DNA of 64,000 bases, from assembly GCF_019061185.1 (NCBI RefSeq), contig NZ_JAHQZU010000005.1:124001-188000 (forward strand). The letters are read 5' to 3'. The notes under the pieces were generated by a model. It had not been told where the DNA came from. It ran no database searches and worked only from the letters and a program-made list of their open reading frames with translations. Position 1 is the first letter of the stretch. Every line of letters starts with the position of its first letter. Positions 17,533-26,406 of the stretch are shown piece by piece. Both the position numbers and the translations under genes were made by a program. The stretch is from Paracoccus sp. Z118. GTDB taxonomy: Bacteria; Pseudomonadota; Alphaproteobacteria; Rhodobacterales; Rhodobacteraceae.

Positions 17533-18882
17533 ATGCTGGCCGCGCTGACCCGCATCCGGCATGGGCAGGGCTTGTCCCAGCGTGTGGTGCGCGGGGCGGC
17601 CTGGACGATTATCGGCGTGTTCGGATCGCAGGGCACCCGGCTGGTCTCGAACCTGATCCTGACGCGGCTCCTGTTCCCGGAGGTGTTCGGGATCATGGCG
17701 CTGATCATGGTGGTCATCACCGCGCTCAACAACTTCTCCGATGTCGGCGTCGCGCCCGCGGTGCTGCGCAGCGAACGTGGCGACGATCCGGCGTTCCTCG
17801 ACACCGCCTTCACCCTGCAGGCCATCCGCGGGGTGGGGCTGTGGCTGGCCTGCTGCGCGCTGGCCGTGCCGGTGGCATGGTTCTATGACGTGCCGGAACT
17901 GGCGTGGTATCTGCCGGTGGCGGGGTTCAGCTCGGTCATCTGGGGCGTGCTGACCACCCGGATCGAGCAGGCGCAGCGGCACCTGCATCTGGGCCGCCTC
18001 ACCCGGATGGAGATCTACAGCCAGATTCTCGCCACGATCCTGACGGTCGCGCTGGCGGCGGTGTGGCAGTCGGCCTGGGGGCTGGTGGTCGCGCTTGTCT
18101 TCGGCGCGGTCATCAAGCTGGTGATCGCCGACCGGATGCTGCCGGGCCACCGCAACCGCTTCCGCTGGGACCCCGCCGCCGCGCGCGAGATCATCGACTT
18201 CGGCAAGTGGATCTTCCCCAGCACGATCGTCGGCTTCATCCTGGCGCAGGGCGACAAGGCGATCCTCGGCAAGTATCTCACCCTCGCGGCGCTGGGCCTT
18301 TACAACATCGCCTTCTTTCTCGCCACGGTAGCGCAACAGCTCGGCGGAACGGTGATCGGGCGGATCATGATGCCGATCTACCGGGAGTCGCCGCCCAAGG
18401 GGAGCCGCGAGAATTTCCTGCGCATCCGCCGCATCCGCATGACCCTGACGGCGGGATTCCTGGCCGTGCTGGCCATCGTGGCGGCGCTGGGGCCGTGGCT
18501 GGTCGATGTGCTCTACGATGCCCGCTATGAGCCGGCGGGCGAGATGGTGCGGCTGATCGCCTGCGCCACGATCCCGCAGATGATCGTGCTCGGCTACGAC
18601 CACGCCGCTTTGGTGGCCGGGGATTCGCGCCGGTATTTCGCGCTGACCGCGATCCGGGCGGCGCTGTTCCTGGCGCTGTTCTGGCTTGGTGTGCATCTGT
18701 GGGGGCTGGTGGGCGGCCTGGGCGGGCAGGCGCTCGCGGCGGTGCTGGCCTATCCGGCGACGGTGTGGCTGGCCCGCCGGCACGGCGCGTGGGACCCGCT
18801 GCACGACGTGCTGGCGGCGCTGGCCGGGCTGGCGATCGTGGCGGCGTTCGTCCGGCCGGGACAGATGACGGGGCTTTTCTGA
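17533..18882 (+). CDS. Wzx-like oligosaccharide flippase
   Basis: A 449-residue membrane protein of the MOP superfamily (polysaccharide synthesis type), with about 12 hydrophobic segments. The N-terminus RVVRGAAWTIIGVFGSQGTRLVSNLILTRLL and the LLFPEVFGIMAL segment are the family start; ALGLYNIAFFLAT near residue 255 is the second repeat. It is expected to flip an undecaprenyl-linked repeat unit across the inner membrane, supplying the Wzy-like protein. It is the last gene of the plus-strand arm. Confidence 0.87.
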   Translation: MLAALTRIRHGQGLSQRVVRGAAWTIIGVFGSQGTRLVSNLILTRLLFPEVFGIMALIMVVITALNNFSDVGVAPAVLRSERGDDPAFLDTAFTLQAIRGVGLWLACCALAVPVAWFYDVPELAWYLPVAGFSSVIWGVLTTRIEQAQRHLHLGRLTRMEIYSQILATILTVALAAVWQSAWGLVVALVFGAVIKLVIADRMLPGHRNRFRWDPAAAREIIDFGKWIFPSTIVGFILAQGDKAILGKYLTLAALGLYNIAFFLATVAQQLGGTVIGRIMMPIYRESPPKGSRENFLRIRRIRMTLTAGFLAVLAIVAALGPWLVDVLYDARYEPAGEMVRLIACATIPQMIVLGYDHAALVAGDSRRYFALTAIRAALFLALFWLGVHLWGLVGGLGGQALAAVLAYPATVWLARRHGAWDPLHDVLAALAGLAIVAAFVRPGQMTGLF

Positions 18883-19111
18883 GCGGCCCCGTTCACGACG
18901 TCATCAGCCGCCGCAGCGTATGCGGGAACGCGGTTAACCTCCTCGACCACCTCACCCGGTTTTCCGCACGCCCCATCGGGGACGACCCGGCCTGCATCAT
19001 CCCGAGTTACAACTCCCGCCGGTCGCCGAAAACGCGCCCTCGATGATGGCCCCCTGACAGGCCGATGCAACCGCGCTTTGTGCCGCGCCCGAGGGAACCT
19101 GCCCCGCGCGA

Positions 19112-19141
19112 GGCGGGTTGGCGTCAGGGTGACCCGCCAAC
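19112..19141 (+). promoter_or_regulatory. two mutually exclusive hairpins before the ribosome binding site
   Basis: Within 30 bases two inverted repeats overlap: GGCGGGT (19112-19118) with ACCCGCC (19132-19138), and GTTGGCG (19117-19123) with CGCCAAC (19135-19141). They share bases, so in RNA only one can form at a time, and both end a few bases before GAGGAGG of the next gene. The rest of the 274-base gap 18883-19156 shows no other structure I can name. A regulatory leader or a protein operator is possible; this is inference from the symmetry. Confidence 0.35.
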
Positions 19142-19156
19142 GTCGAGGAGGAACCG

Positions 19157-21466
19157 ATGAGCGATGACGAAGCCACCCGGCAACGCCCGGACACCGCCCA
19201 TTACACCAACGCCACCGGCGGCTGGGGGTCGCTGAAGGGCGTGGCCCGCGTTCTTGCCGACCAGAAGCCGACCGCCGGTGCGCTGCGCACGCTGATGCGC
19301 CAGAACAAGGTCGGCGGGCATATGTGCACGTCCTGCGCGTGGACCAAGCCGGCGAACGCCCATCTGTTCGAGTTCTGCGAGAACGGTGCCAAGGCGACCA
19401 TCTGGGACCTGACCCGCGACCGCTGCGGTCCCGATTTCTTCGCCGATCACAGCATCACCAGCCTGCGCGAGCGGTCCGACCACGAGCTGGAGGAGACCGG
19501 CCGCCTGACGCATCCGCTGCGCTACGACGCCGAATCCGACCGCTATGTCGAGACGACGTGGGAGGAGGCGTTCCGGGCGATCGGGGCGAAGCTGCGCGAA
19601 CTCGACCCGAAATCGACGGTCTTCTACGTGTCCGGCCGGGCGAGTCTCGAGACCTCGTATCTTTATGCCCTGTTCGCGCGGCTTTACGGGCACAACAACC
19701 TGCCCGACAGCTCAAACATGTGTCACGAGACGACCGCGGTCGGGCTGAAGAAGGTCATCGGCGTGGGGGTAGGCACCGCCATCCTTGCCGATTTCGATCA
19801 TTGCGATCTCATCATGTTCTTCGGCCAGAACACCGGCTCGAACAGCCCCCGTTTCGAGCATACGCTGAAATCCGCGAAGGAGCGGGGCTGCAGGATCGTC
19901 ACCTTCAATCCGATCCGCGAACGCGGCCTGCTGGAATTCGCCGATCCGCAGAGCCCGGCCGACATGACGGTGAAACCCGCCACCAAGGTCTCGGACATCT
20001 ATCTGCAGGTGCGGCCCGGTGGCGACATCGCGGCGCTGGCCGGGATGTGCAAGCGGGTGCTGGAACTGGACGCCGAGCGGGACGGCGCCATCCTCGACCG
20101 CGACTTCATCGACGCGCATACGACCGGCCTGGATGAGCTGAAGGCGCGGCTGGGCCAGATCACCTGGGACGAGATCGAGCGCGAAACCGGCCTGCGCCGC
20201 GCCGATATCGAGCAGGTGGCCGAGCTTTACGCCGATTCCAGGAACACCATCGGCATCTATGGGATGGGCCTGACCCAGCACGTCAAGGGCTGGCTGAACC
20301 TCGCGATGCTGGTCAACCTGCTGATGCTGCGGGGCAATATCGGGCGCGACGGAACCGGCGTTTCGCCCGTGCGGGGGCATTCCAACGTGCAGGGGCAGGC
20401 GACGGTCGGCGTGACCTACAACCCCGAGAACGTTCCGAGCGACAAGCTGCGCGAGCTGTTCGGCTTCGAGCCGCCGCAGGAAAAGGGGCGCACCATCGTC
20501 AAGACCGCCGAAGGGCTGCTGGACGGTTCGGTCAAGGGGATGATCGTCCTGGGCGGCAATCTCGTCCGCTCGATGCCCGACCGGGAACGGATCGAGCCGT
20601 GCTGGGCCGATCTGGAGCTTAACGTGCAGGTGGCGACCAAGCTGAACCGGGGGCATCTCTATCCCGGCAAGAACAGCTGGCTGCTGCCCTGTCTCGTCCG
20701 GTCCGAGGAGGACATGCAGGCGACCGGCCCGCAGGCCGTGACGATGGAGGACAGCCTCAGCATGATTCACGGCTCGCTCGGCAAGCGAAAGCCGGCCTCG
20801 CCGCATCTGAAATCCGAGGTGGCGATCGTCGCAGGCATCGCCAAGGAGACGCTGCCCGAAAATCCCAAGGTCGGCTGGGACGACTGGACCGGCCATTACG
20901 GCCTGATCCGCGATCTGATCGAGGCGAGCTATCCCGACATGTTCGCCGATTTCAACGCCAAGCTGTTCACGCCCGGCGGCTTCTACAAGGGCAACGACGC
21001 GCGCGAGCGGATCTGGAAGACCGACAGCGGCAAGGCTCAGTTCACCGCGCCCCAGACGCTGAACGCCTTGGGCGAGGAGCCCAGGGGCGACGAGGTGACG
21101 CTGTTCACGCTGCGCTCGAACGACCAGTTCAACACCACCATCTACGGCTTCTCGGACCGGCTGCGGGGGATCGCGGGCAGCCGCGAGAACCTGCTCATCA
21201 ACCCCGAGGAGATGCGGCGGCGGGGCCTGACCGAAGGGCAGGCGGTGATGCTGGAATGCGCCATCGCCGACGGCAACACGAGGGTGGTCCGCGGCCTGCG
21301 CGTCGTGCCCTACGACCTGCCGGATGCCTGCATCGCGGCCTACTATCCCGAAACGAACCCGCTGATCCCCGTCGCCTATCACGACGAGCTGTCGCAAACC
21401 CCCGGCTACAAGGGCGTGCCGGTGCGCATCCGGGCCGACGAGACCGAAGCGAGGGCTGCCGAATGA
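19157..21466 (+). CDS. YdeP/FdhF-family molybdopterin oxidoreductase
   Basis: A 769-residue member of the DMSO reductase superfamily, in the FdhA-like/YdeP branch. CTSC (residues 57-60) and Cys74 form the N-terminal cysteine group; the Mo-ligand position is in SNMCHE (Cys189); GRASLETSY and FFGQNTGSNSP are cofactor-binding segments; and the C-terminal molybdopterin dinucleotide domain starts near 640 (LFTLRSNDQFNTT). There is no twin-arginine signal, so it is cytoplasmic. The reaction is unknown; E. coli YdeP is tied to acid resistance and this family is often labelled formate dehydrogenase without proof. It overlaps the CtaG-like gene by 4 bases (ATGA), linking it to the oxidase genes. Confidence 0.88.
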   Translation: MSDDEATRQRPDTAHYTNATGGWGSLKGVARVLADQKPTAGALRTLMRQNKVGGHMCTSCAWTKPANAHLFEFCENGAKATIWDLTRDRCGPDFFADHSITSLRERSDHELEETGRLTHPLRYDAESDRYVETTWEEAFRAIGAKLRELDPKSTVFYVSGRASLETSYLYALFARLYGHNNLPDSSNMCHETTAVGLKKVIGVGVGTAILADFDHCDLIMFFGQNTGSNSPRFEHTLKSAKERGCRIVTFNPIRERGLLEFADPQSPADMTVKPATKVSDIYLQVRPGGDIAALAGMCKRVLELDAERDGAILDRDFIDAHTTGLDELKARLGQITWDEIERETGLRRADIEQVAELYADSRNTIGIYGMGLTQHVKGWLNLAMLVNLLMLRGNIGRDGTGVSPVRGHSNVQGQATVGVTYNPENVPSDKLRELFGFEPPQEKGRTIVKTAEGLLDGSVKGMIVLGGNLVRSMPDRERIEPCWADLELNVQVATKLNRGHLYPGKNSWLLPCLVRSEEDMQATGPQAVTMEDSLSMIHGSLGKRKPASPHLKSEVAIVAGIAKETLPENPKVGWDDWTGHYGLIRDLIEASYPDMFADFNAKLFTPGGFYKGNDARERIWKTDSGKAQFTAPQTLNALGEEPRGDEVTLFTLRSNDQFNTTIYGFSDRLRGIAGSRENLLINPEEMRRRGLTEGQAVMLECAIADGNTRVVRGLRVVPYDLPDACIAAYYPETNPLIPVAYHDELSQTPGYKGVPVRIRADETEARAAE

Positions 21467-22176
21467 TCCCCGACATCTGGGCGGGCATCTATTGCGGCCC
21501 GGCGCCGAATCCCGGCGAGTTGTGGCAAAGCTGGAACCTCGATCCGGTCCTGCTGGCGGCGATGGCGGCGCTTGCCTTCGTGCTGGGCCGATCGCGCCCC
21601 GGCGCGGCGGCGGTGGCGGTGCTGGCGGTGGCGTTCGTCTCGCCGCTCTGTGCGCTGTCGGCGGCGCTGTTCTCGGCGCGGGTGGTCCATCACATCCTGC
21701 TGGTTGCGGTCGCGGCGCCACTGATCGCGCTGGCGTTCCCCGCGCGGCGCGAGGGGCATCCGGCGCTGCCGTTCATCGTCTCGACGGCGGTGCTGTGGCT
21801 CTGGCATCTGCCGGAGGCCTATGACGCGGCGATGGCCGACATTGCGGTCTACTGGGTGATGCAGGTCACGCTGCTGGGTTCGGCCACGGTGTTCTGGCGG
21901 GCGGTGTTCGGCTTCGGCCGGACCTCGGCGCAGTCGCTGCTGTTCATTCTCGGCGCCTACATGCAGATGGGCCTGCTGGGCGCGCTGCTGACCTTCGCGC
22001 CGGGCACGCTCTACGCGATCCATGCCGTTGCGCCGCTGCAATGGGGCTACGCCCCGCTGGCCGACCAGCAGCTTGGCGGGATCATCATGTGGGTGCCGGC
22101 AGGCATCCCCTATGCGGCCTTCGGCGCGTTCGTGGCGCTGCGCGGCTGGCGGCGGATGCAGGGACGACCGGCATGA
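21463..22176 (+). CDS. CtaG-like (Caa3_CtaG) oxidase assembly membrane protein
   Basis: A 237-residue membrane protein with about six helices. Residues near 68-75 (ARVVHHILLV) and 106-115 (LWLWHLPEAYDAA) hold the conserved histidines of the Caa3_CtaG family, the DUF1404-type proteins associated with assembly of heme-copper oxidases; it is not the Cox11-type CtaG. It is coupled at both ends by ATGA overlaps, with the molybdopterin enzyme upstream and the CopD/HemJ-like gene downstream. Confidence 0.82.
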   Translation: MIPDIWAGIYCGPAPNPGELWQSWNLDPVLLAAMAALAFVLGRSRPGAAAVAVLAVAFVSPLCALSAALFSARVVHHILLVAVAAPLIALAFPARREGHPALPFIVSTAVLWLWHLPEAYDAAMADIAVYWVMQVTLLGSATVFWRAVFGFGRTSAQSLLFILGAYMQMGLLGALLTFAPGTLYAIHAVAPLQWGYAPLADQQLGGIIMWVPAGIPYAAFGAFVALRGWRRMQGRPA

Positions 22177-22688
22177 TCGACTGGCTTCAGCCGATCATCC
22201 CGCATCTGAAGGCGCTGCACATCATGGGGCTGGTGATCTGGTGCGCGGGCCTTTTCGCCATGCCGATGATCCTCGCCCGGCACAATCCGGGCGTGGATCA
22301 GGTCGCCTACAGCCGCATCAGGCTGGCGTCGCATTTCGGCTATATCTGGGTCATCACCCCCGCCGCGCTGACGGCGATCGCGGCGGGCACGCTGCTGATC
22401 TTCGTGCGTGAGGTGTTCGTCATCTGGATGTTCGCCAAGCTGATCTTCGTGGCGCTGCTGATCGCCTTTCACGCCTGGGTCGGCGGCCAGATCGTCGGCA
22501 TCGGCGAGGAGGAGCGCGCGCACCGGACGCCCCAGCCCACGGTGCCGCTGCTGCTGCTGACGGTGCCGGTCGTCATGATCCTCGTGCTGGTCCTCGCCAA
22601 GCCCGAGCTGGAGCGGATTCCCATGCCCGACTGGCTGATGCAGCCAAGGGGCAATCAGTTGCCGTTCGACGATCCCCCCAGATTGTAA
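22173..22688 (+). CDS. CopD/HemJ-like membrane protein
   Basis: A 171-residue protein with four membrane helices. The start HLKALHIMGLVIWCAGLF and the pattern of an early His and a Lys-Leu-Ile-Phe helix (FAKLIFVALLIAFHAWVG) resemble HemJ (protoporphyrinogen IX oxidase, UPF0093) and CopD-domain proteins. A heme-related or copper-related role would suit an oxidase operon, but the sequence does not decide between them. Its 3' end overlaps the convergent DUF2231 gene by 34 bases. Confidence 0.75.
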   Translation: MIDWLQPIIPHLKALHIMGLVIWCAGLFAMPMILARHNPGVDQVAYSRIRLASHFGYIWVITPAALTAIAAGTLLIFVREVFVIWMFAKLIFVALLIAFHAWVGGQIVGIGEEERAHRTPQPTVPLLLLTVPVVMILVLVLAKPELERIPMPDWLMQPRGNQLPFDDPPRL

Positions 22689-23230
22689 TCGAAAACGAGC
22701 TTGCCGCCATGCCATCCCGTTGCGCCCACCATGACGACGCAGAAGCCCGACAGCAGGATGCCCCAGGGCAGCACCGCCGATTCAAACCCCTGCATCCGAT
22801 AACCCCAGTTCAGCCCCAGCAGCGACAGCAGCACCATGGCGATGGCCGCATGGGTCCAGGCCGAGGCCCGCTGCCGGATGCCGGGGACGAGCAGCAGCTC
22901 CGGCAGGCCTGTCAGCGCCGCGGCCAGCCCGATCAGAAACGAGACGCCCGCGGCCCACAGCCCGGCCCGCGCCCAGAAGATGTCGCCCGTCCACCAGTAG
23001 AACACGTCCGCACCGAAATTGCTGAAGGTCAGCGCGATCGGGAAGGCGACGGCCATCGCATGGATCGGATGGCTGCCGACCGCGATCTTCGATCCGGTCT
23101 GGTGGAAGCCCGGCCGCTTGGCGACGGGGTCGGTCAGACCGCCCGTATGCGTCTCGCTTTCCTTGCGGTAATCCTCGTCCGGGGTGCCGTTCTGCGGGCG
23201 ATCCTGCGGGTCGTTCCGGGTGTCGGTCAT
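22655..23230 (-). CDS. DUF2231 membrane protein
   Basis: A 191-residue protein. The first 45 residues are hydrophilic and charged (DPQDRPQNGTPDEDYRKE), followed by four helices carrying the DUF2231 pattern: HPIHAMAVAFPIALTFSNFGADVFYWW, LPELLLVPGIRQRASAWTHAAIAMVLLSL and TGWHGGKLVFDY. The conserved His residues (HP-H, TH, WHGG) suggest heme or metal binding. It is antiparallel inside the oxidase gene group: its end overlaps the CopD-like gene and its start lies 21 bases from the divergent subunit II start. AGGAGAG is 7 bases before ATG 23230. Role unknown. Confidence 0.85.
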   Translation of the reverse strand: MTDTRNDPQDRPQNGTPDEDYRKESETHTGGLTDPVAKRPGFHQTGSKIAVGSHPIHAMAVAFPIALTFSNFGADVFYWWTGDIFWARAGLWAAGVSFLIGLAAALTGLPELLLVPGIRQRASAWTHAAIAMVLLSLLGLNWGYRMQGFESAVLPWGILLSGFCVVMVGATGWHGGKLVFDYNLGGSSNGN

Positions 23231-23251
23231 CGTCGCGCTCTCCTGCGAGGG

Positions 23252-23923
23252 GTGGTCGCAACCGTAACGCCGCTGGCGCTGGCTGGTTGCGAAGAGAGGC
23301 TCTCGACCGTCCACCCCGCCGGGCCGGCGGCGGATGCGATCGCGGTGCTGTGGTGGGTGATGCTGATCGGCGCGGCTGCGATCTTCGCGCTGGTCGCCGT
23401 GCTGCTGGTCATGGCCTTCCGCCGGAGCGAGGAGCATCCGGGCGCCGAAGCCGATGCGCGGCACGAGCGGATCTGGATCAAGGCGATGGGCCTCGGCTTC
23501 ACGCTGACGGTGCTGGCCGCGCTGACCGTCTGGGGCATCTATATCGGCGAGCGGCTGCTGCCCCGCCCCGGCCCCGAGGTGGTCAGCGTCGGCGCGACGG
23601 GCGCGCAGTGGACGTGGCGCTTCACCTATGCCGACGCGCCGGGCCGACAGACCGAGGGTGTCCTGCACATCCCCGCCGGCCGCCCCGTCGATGTGGGGAT
23701 CGAGTCGGCGGACGTGATCCACAGCTTCTGGGTGCCGCGCCTCGCGGGCAAGCTGGACGCCGTTCCGGGCCATACCAACGTCCTGCGGATACAGGCGGAC
23801 GCGCCGGGCGACTATGCCGGGCTGAGCGCCGAGTTCAGCGGCCCCGGCTATACCGGCCACCGCTTCACCGTGCGCGCCCATGACGAGGCCGGCTGGGATG
23901 CCTTTCTGCGGGGAGAAGGTTGA
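23252..23923 (+). CDS. heme-copper oxidase subunit II lacking CuA (quinol-oxidase type)
   Basis: A subunit II lipoprotein of about 223 residues. The lipobox LALAGC is followed by two membrane helices (residues about 28-51 and 71-93) and a cupredoxin domain. The CuA ligand loop, normally containing CxxxC and a following His/Met, reads GLSAEFSGPGYTGHRF with no cysteine, and the whole mature domain has none apart from the lipidated one. This fits a quinol-oxidising enzyme (CyoA/QoxA-like) rather than a cytochrome c oxidase. The start is uncertain: GTG 23252 gives a short lipoprotein signal; ATG 23147 would add 35 residues but overlap the divergent DUF2231 gene. Its stop overlaps the next start (TGATG). 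Confidence 0.8.
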   Translation: MVATVTPLALAGCEERLSTVHPAGPAADAIAVLWWVMLIGAAAIFALVAVLLVMAFRRSEEHPGAEADARHERIWIKAMGLGFTLTVLAALTVWGIYIGERLLPRPGPEVVSVGATGAQWTWRFTYADAPGRQTEGVLHIPAGRPVDVGIESADVIHSFWVPRLAGKLDAVPGHTNVLRIQADAPGDYAGLSAEFSGPGYTGHRFTVRAHDEAGWDAFLRGEG

Positions 23924-26406
23924 TGAATGCACTGCGCCGCCATCGCGAGCTGGAACGCATCTGGGGCCCGCGTCCGGGCTGGCGGGGCATGCTGACGACG
24001 GTGAACAACAACGACATCGGGCTGATGTTCCTGATCGTCGCGGCCACGTTCTTCTCGATCGCGGGCGTGCTGGCGATGCTGATCCGGGCCCAGCTCGCCA
24101 CGCCCGAATCCGTCTTCGTGGGGCCCGAGGTCTTCAACCAGCTCTTCACGATGCACGGGACCATCATGATGTTCCTGTTCGCGATCCCGCTGTTCGAGGG
24201 GCTGACGATCTATCTGCTGCCGAAGATGCTGGGGACGCGCGACCTCGCCTTTCCGCGCCTCAGCGCCTTCGGCTTCTGGTGCTACCTGTTCGGCGGCTCG
24301 CTGCTGATCTTCTCGATGGTGGCGGGGATCGCGCCGAACAGCGGCTGGTTCATGTATCCGCCGCTGTCATCGACGCTCGGCACGCCCGGCATCAACTCGG
24401 ATTTCTGGCTGCTGGGGATCACCTTCGTCGAGATTTCGGCGATCTCGGCGGCGGTCGAGATCGTGGTGACGATCCTGCTCTACCGCGCCGCCGGCATGTC
24501 GCTGGACAAGATGCCGATCTTCGCCTGGTATATGCTGATCGTCGCGGTGATGATCTTGACGGCGTTCCCGCCGATGATCCTCGGCTCGATCCTGTTGGAG
24601 CTGGAGCGCGCCTTCGGCATGCCCTTCTTCCAGGTCGAGCATGGCGGCGACAGCCTGCTGTGGCTGCATCTGTTCTGGCTGTTCGGCCACCCCGAGGTCT
24701 ACATCATCTTCCTGCCCGCCGCCGGGGTCGTGTCCACCGTGCTGCCGGTGATGGCCCGCACCACGCTGCTGGGCTACGGCTGGCTCGTCGCCGCCGTCGC
24801 CGCGCTGGGGGTGCTGAGCTTCGGGCTGTGGGTCCACCACATGTTCACCACCGGCATCCCGCATATGGGGCTGGCCTTCTTCTCGGCCGCATCGACGCTG
24901 GTGGCGGTGCCCACCGGGTTGCAGATCTTCGCCTGGATCGGGACGATCTGGAAGGGCCGGCCCGAGATGCACCTGCCGATGCGCTGGATTCTGGGGTTCT
25001 TCGCGACCTTCGTGATCGGCGGGCTGACCGGGGTGATGATCGCCATGGTGCCCTTCAACTTCCAGTCGCACGACACCTATTTCATCGTGGCGCATTTCCA
25101 CTATGTGCTGGTGGGCGGCTTCGTCTTCCCGATGATCGCCGGCATTTATTACTGGCTGCCGCATTTCACCGGCCGCAAGCGCTTCTTCAGGATCGGAGAG
25201 ACGGCATTCTGGCTGGTCTTCATCGGCTTTCACGGCACGTTCCTGCTGCTGCACTGGGCCGGGCTGCTGGGGATGCGGCGGCGGATCGACCATGTGGACG
25301 CGGGGTCCGGGTGGGAGGGGATCAACCTCATCTCCTCGGTCGGCGGCTTCGTGATGGCGATGGGCTTTGCGCTCATCATCATCGACATCGGCGTGAACGT
25401 GGCGGTGGCGAGCCGCGGGCCGCGCAACCCATGGAAGGCGGGCACGCTGGAATGGGCGATGCCCGCGCCGTCGGGGGCCTACAACATGGCCTCGATCCCG
25501 ACCGTGCGCAGCCGCGATCCGCTGCATGACGACCCCGACCTTCCGCTGCGCATCGCGCGGGGCGAGGGGTATCTGGGCACCCCGCCCGCCAGCGGCCTGC
25601 GCGAGACGATGATGGTCGAGATGTCCAGCGGGCGGCCCAGCCACAAGATCATCTTCCCCGGCAACTCCGCCATGCCCATCACCATGGCGGTGGTGACGGG
25701 CGGGCTGTTTATGGGGATGCTGCTGAAATGGTACTGGCTGGTGCCGCTGTCGGCGCTCGGCGTGATCGGCATGGCGGTCTGGTGGGCCTGGGGCCTCGGC
25801 AGCCGCCGGGACGAGGGGTTGCAGGATGTCGGCAACGGCCTCGCCCTGCCGCCCGGCACGCAGTCGGTGAACCCGCCGGGCTGGTGGGGCTCGCTGTTCA
25901 CGCTGCTCGCGGACGGGGTGATGTTCGGATCGCTGCTGTTCGGCTATGCGTTCCTGTTCACGCTGGCGCCGAACTGGCCGCCGCCCGAATGGTTGCGCCC
26001 CGAACAGCGCGACCTGATGCTGTGGCTGGGCGGCGCGGTGCTGGCCTTCGGCGGTATCCGCCTTGCCGACGGCGCCCTGCGGCGCGAGGGGACGCCGTGG
26101 CCGGGCCTTCTGATCGGGCTGGCGGGGCTGGCCGGCCTTGGCGCGGCGGCGCTGTCGGTGCTGCGCGGCACCACCCATGACGGCCACGCCTATGAGGCGA
26201 CGCTGTGGGTGCTGGGCGGCTATGTCCTGTTCCATGTCGCCGTGGCGCTCATCATGATGGCGTTCCTCTGCGTCCGGGAAAGCTTCGGCTATCTGTCGGC
26301 GCTGCGGATCGGCGAGGCGCGGGTGGTGCGGCTGTGGTCCGACTATGCCGTTGCGGTGGCCCTGCTGGGGCTCGGCGCGGCGTGGCTGCCGGGGCTCGCG
26401 CCATGA
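23923..26406 (+). CDS. heme-copper oxidase subunit I fused to subunit III
   Basis: An 827-residue fusion. Residues 30-500 are subunit I; 635-827 resemble subunit III. Ligands are intact: His78 and His393 for low-spin heme, His391 for the high-spin heme, His256, His305 and His306 for CuB, and Tyr260 of HPEVY for the cross-linked tyrosine. Glu258 (E286 equivalent) and Asp107 (D-channel mouth) are present. However, the K-channel lysine position (PTGVKVF in standard enzymes) reads PTGLQIF, with Gln334, and the D-channel asparagines of FGN and PRMNN are replaced (LTIY, PRLSA). Oxygen reduction by quinol is the likeliest activity. It overlaps the small downstream gene by 4 bases. Confidence 0.9.
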   Translation: MNALRRHRELERIWGPRPGWRGMLTTVNNNDIGLMFLIVAATFFSIAGVLAMLIRAQLATPESVFVGPEVFNQLFTMHGTIMMFLFAIPLFEGLTIYLLPKMLGTRDLAFPRLSAFGFWCYLFGGSLLIFSMVAGIAPNSGWFMYPPLSSTLGTPGINSDFWLLGITFVEISAISAAVEIVVTILLYRAAGMSLDKMPIFAWYMLIVAVMILTAFPPMILGSILLELERAFGMPFFQVEHGGDSLLWLHLFWLFGHPEVYIIFLPAAGVVSTVLPVMARTTLLGYGWLVAAVAALGVLSFGLWVHHMFTTGIPHMGLAFFSAASTLVAVPTGLQIFAWIGTIWKGRPEMHLPMRWILGFFATFVIGGLTGVMIAMVPFNFQSHDTYFIVAHFHYVLVGGFVFPMIAGIYYWLPHFTGRKRFFRIGETAFWLVFIGFHGTFLLLHWAGLLGMRRRIDHVDAGSGWEGINLISSVGGFVMAMGFALIIIDIGVNVAVASRGPRNPWKAGTLEWAMPAPSGAYNMASIPTVRSRDPLHDDPDLPLRIARGEGYLGTPPASGLRETMMVEMSSGRPSHKIIFPGNSAMPITMAVVTGGLFMGMLLKWYWLVPLSALGVIGMAVWWAWGLGSRRDEGLQDVGNGLALPPGTQSVNPPGWWGSLFTLLADGVMFGSLLFGYAFLFTLAPNWPPPEWLRPEQRDLMLWLGGAVLAFGGIRLADGALRREGTPWPGLLIGLAGLAGLGAAALSVLRGTTHDGHAYEATLWVLGGYVLFHVAVALIMMAFLCVRESFGYLSALRIGEARVVRLWSDYAVAVALLGLGAAWLPGLAP

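Noticed and set aside
19157-21466. Calling the molybdopterin enzyme a formate dehydrogenase
   Set aside because: It belongs to the YdeP-like branch without proven formate activity, and no formate dehydrogenase partner subunits or chaperones are nearby.
23252-26406. Naming the oxidase a standard cytochrome c oxidase (CtaC/CtaD)
   Set aside because: Subunit II has no CuA ligands, so electron entry from cytochrome c at CuA is not possible.
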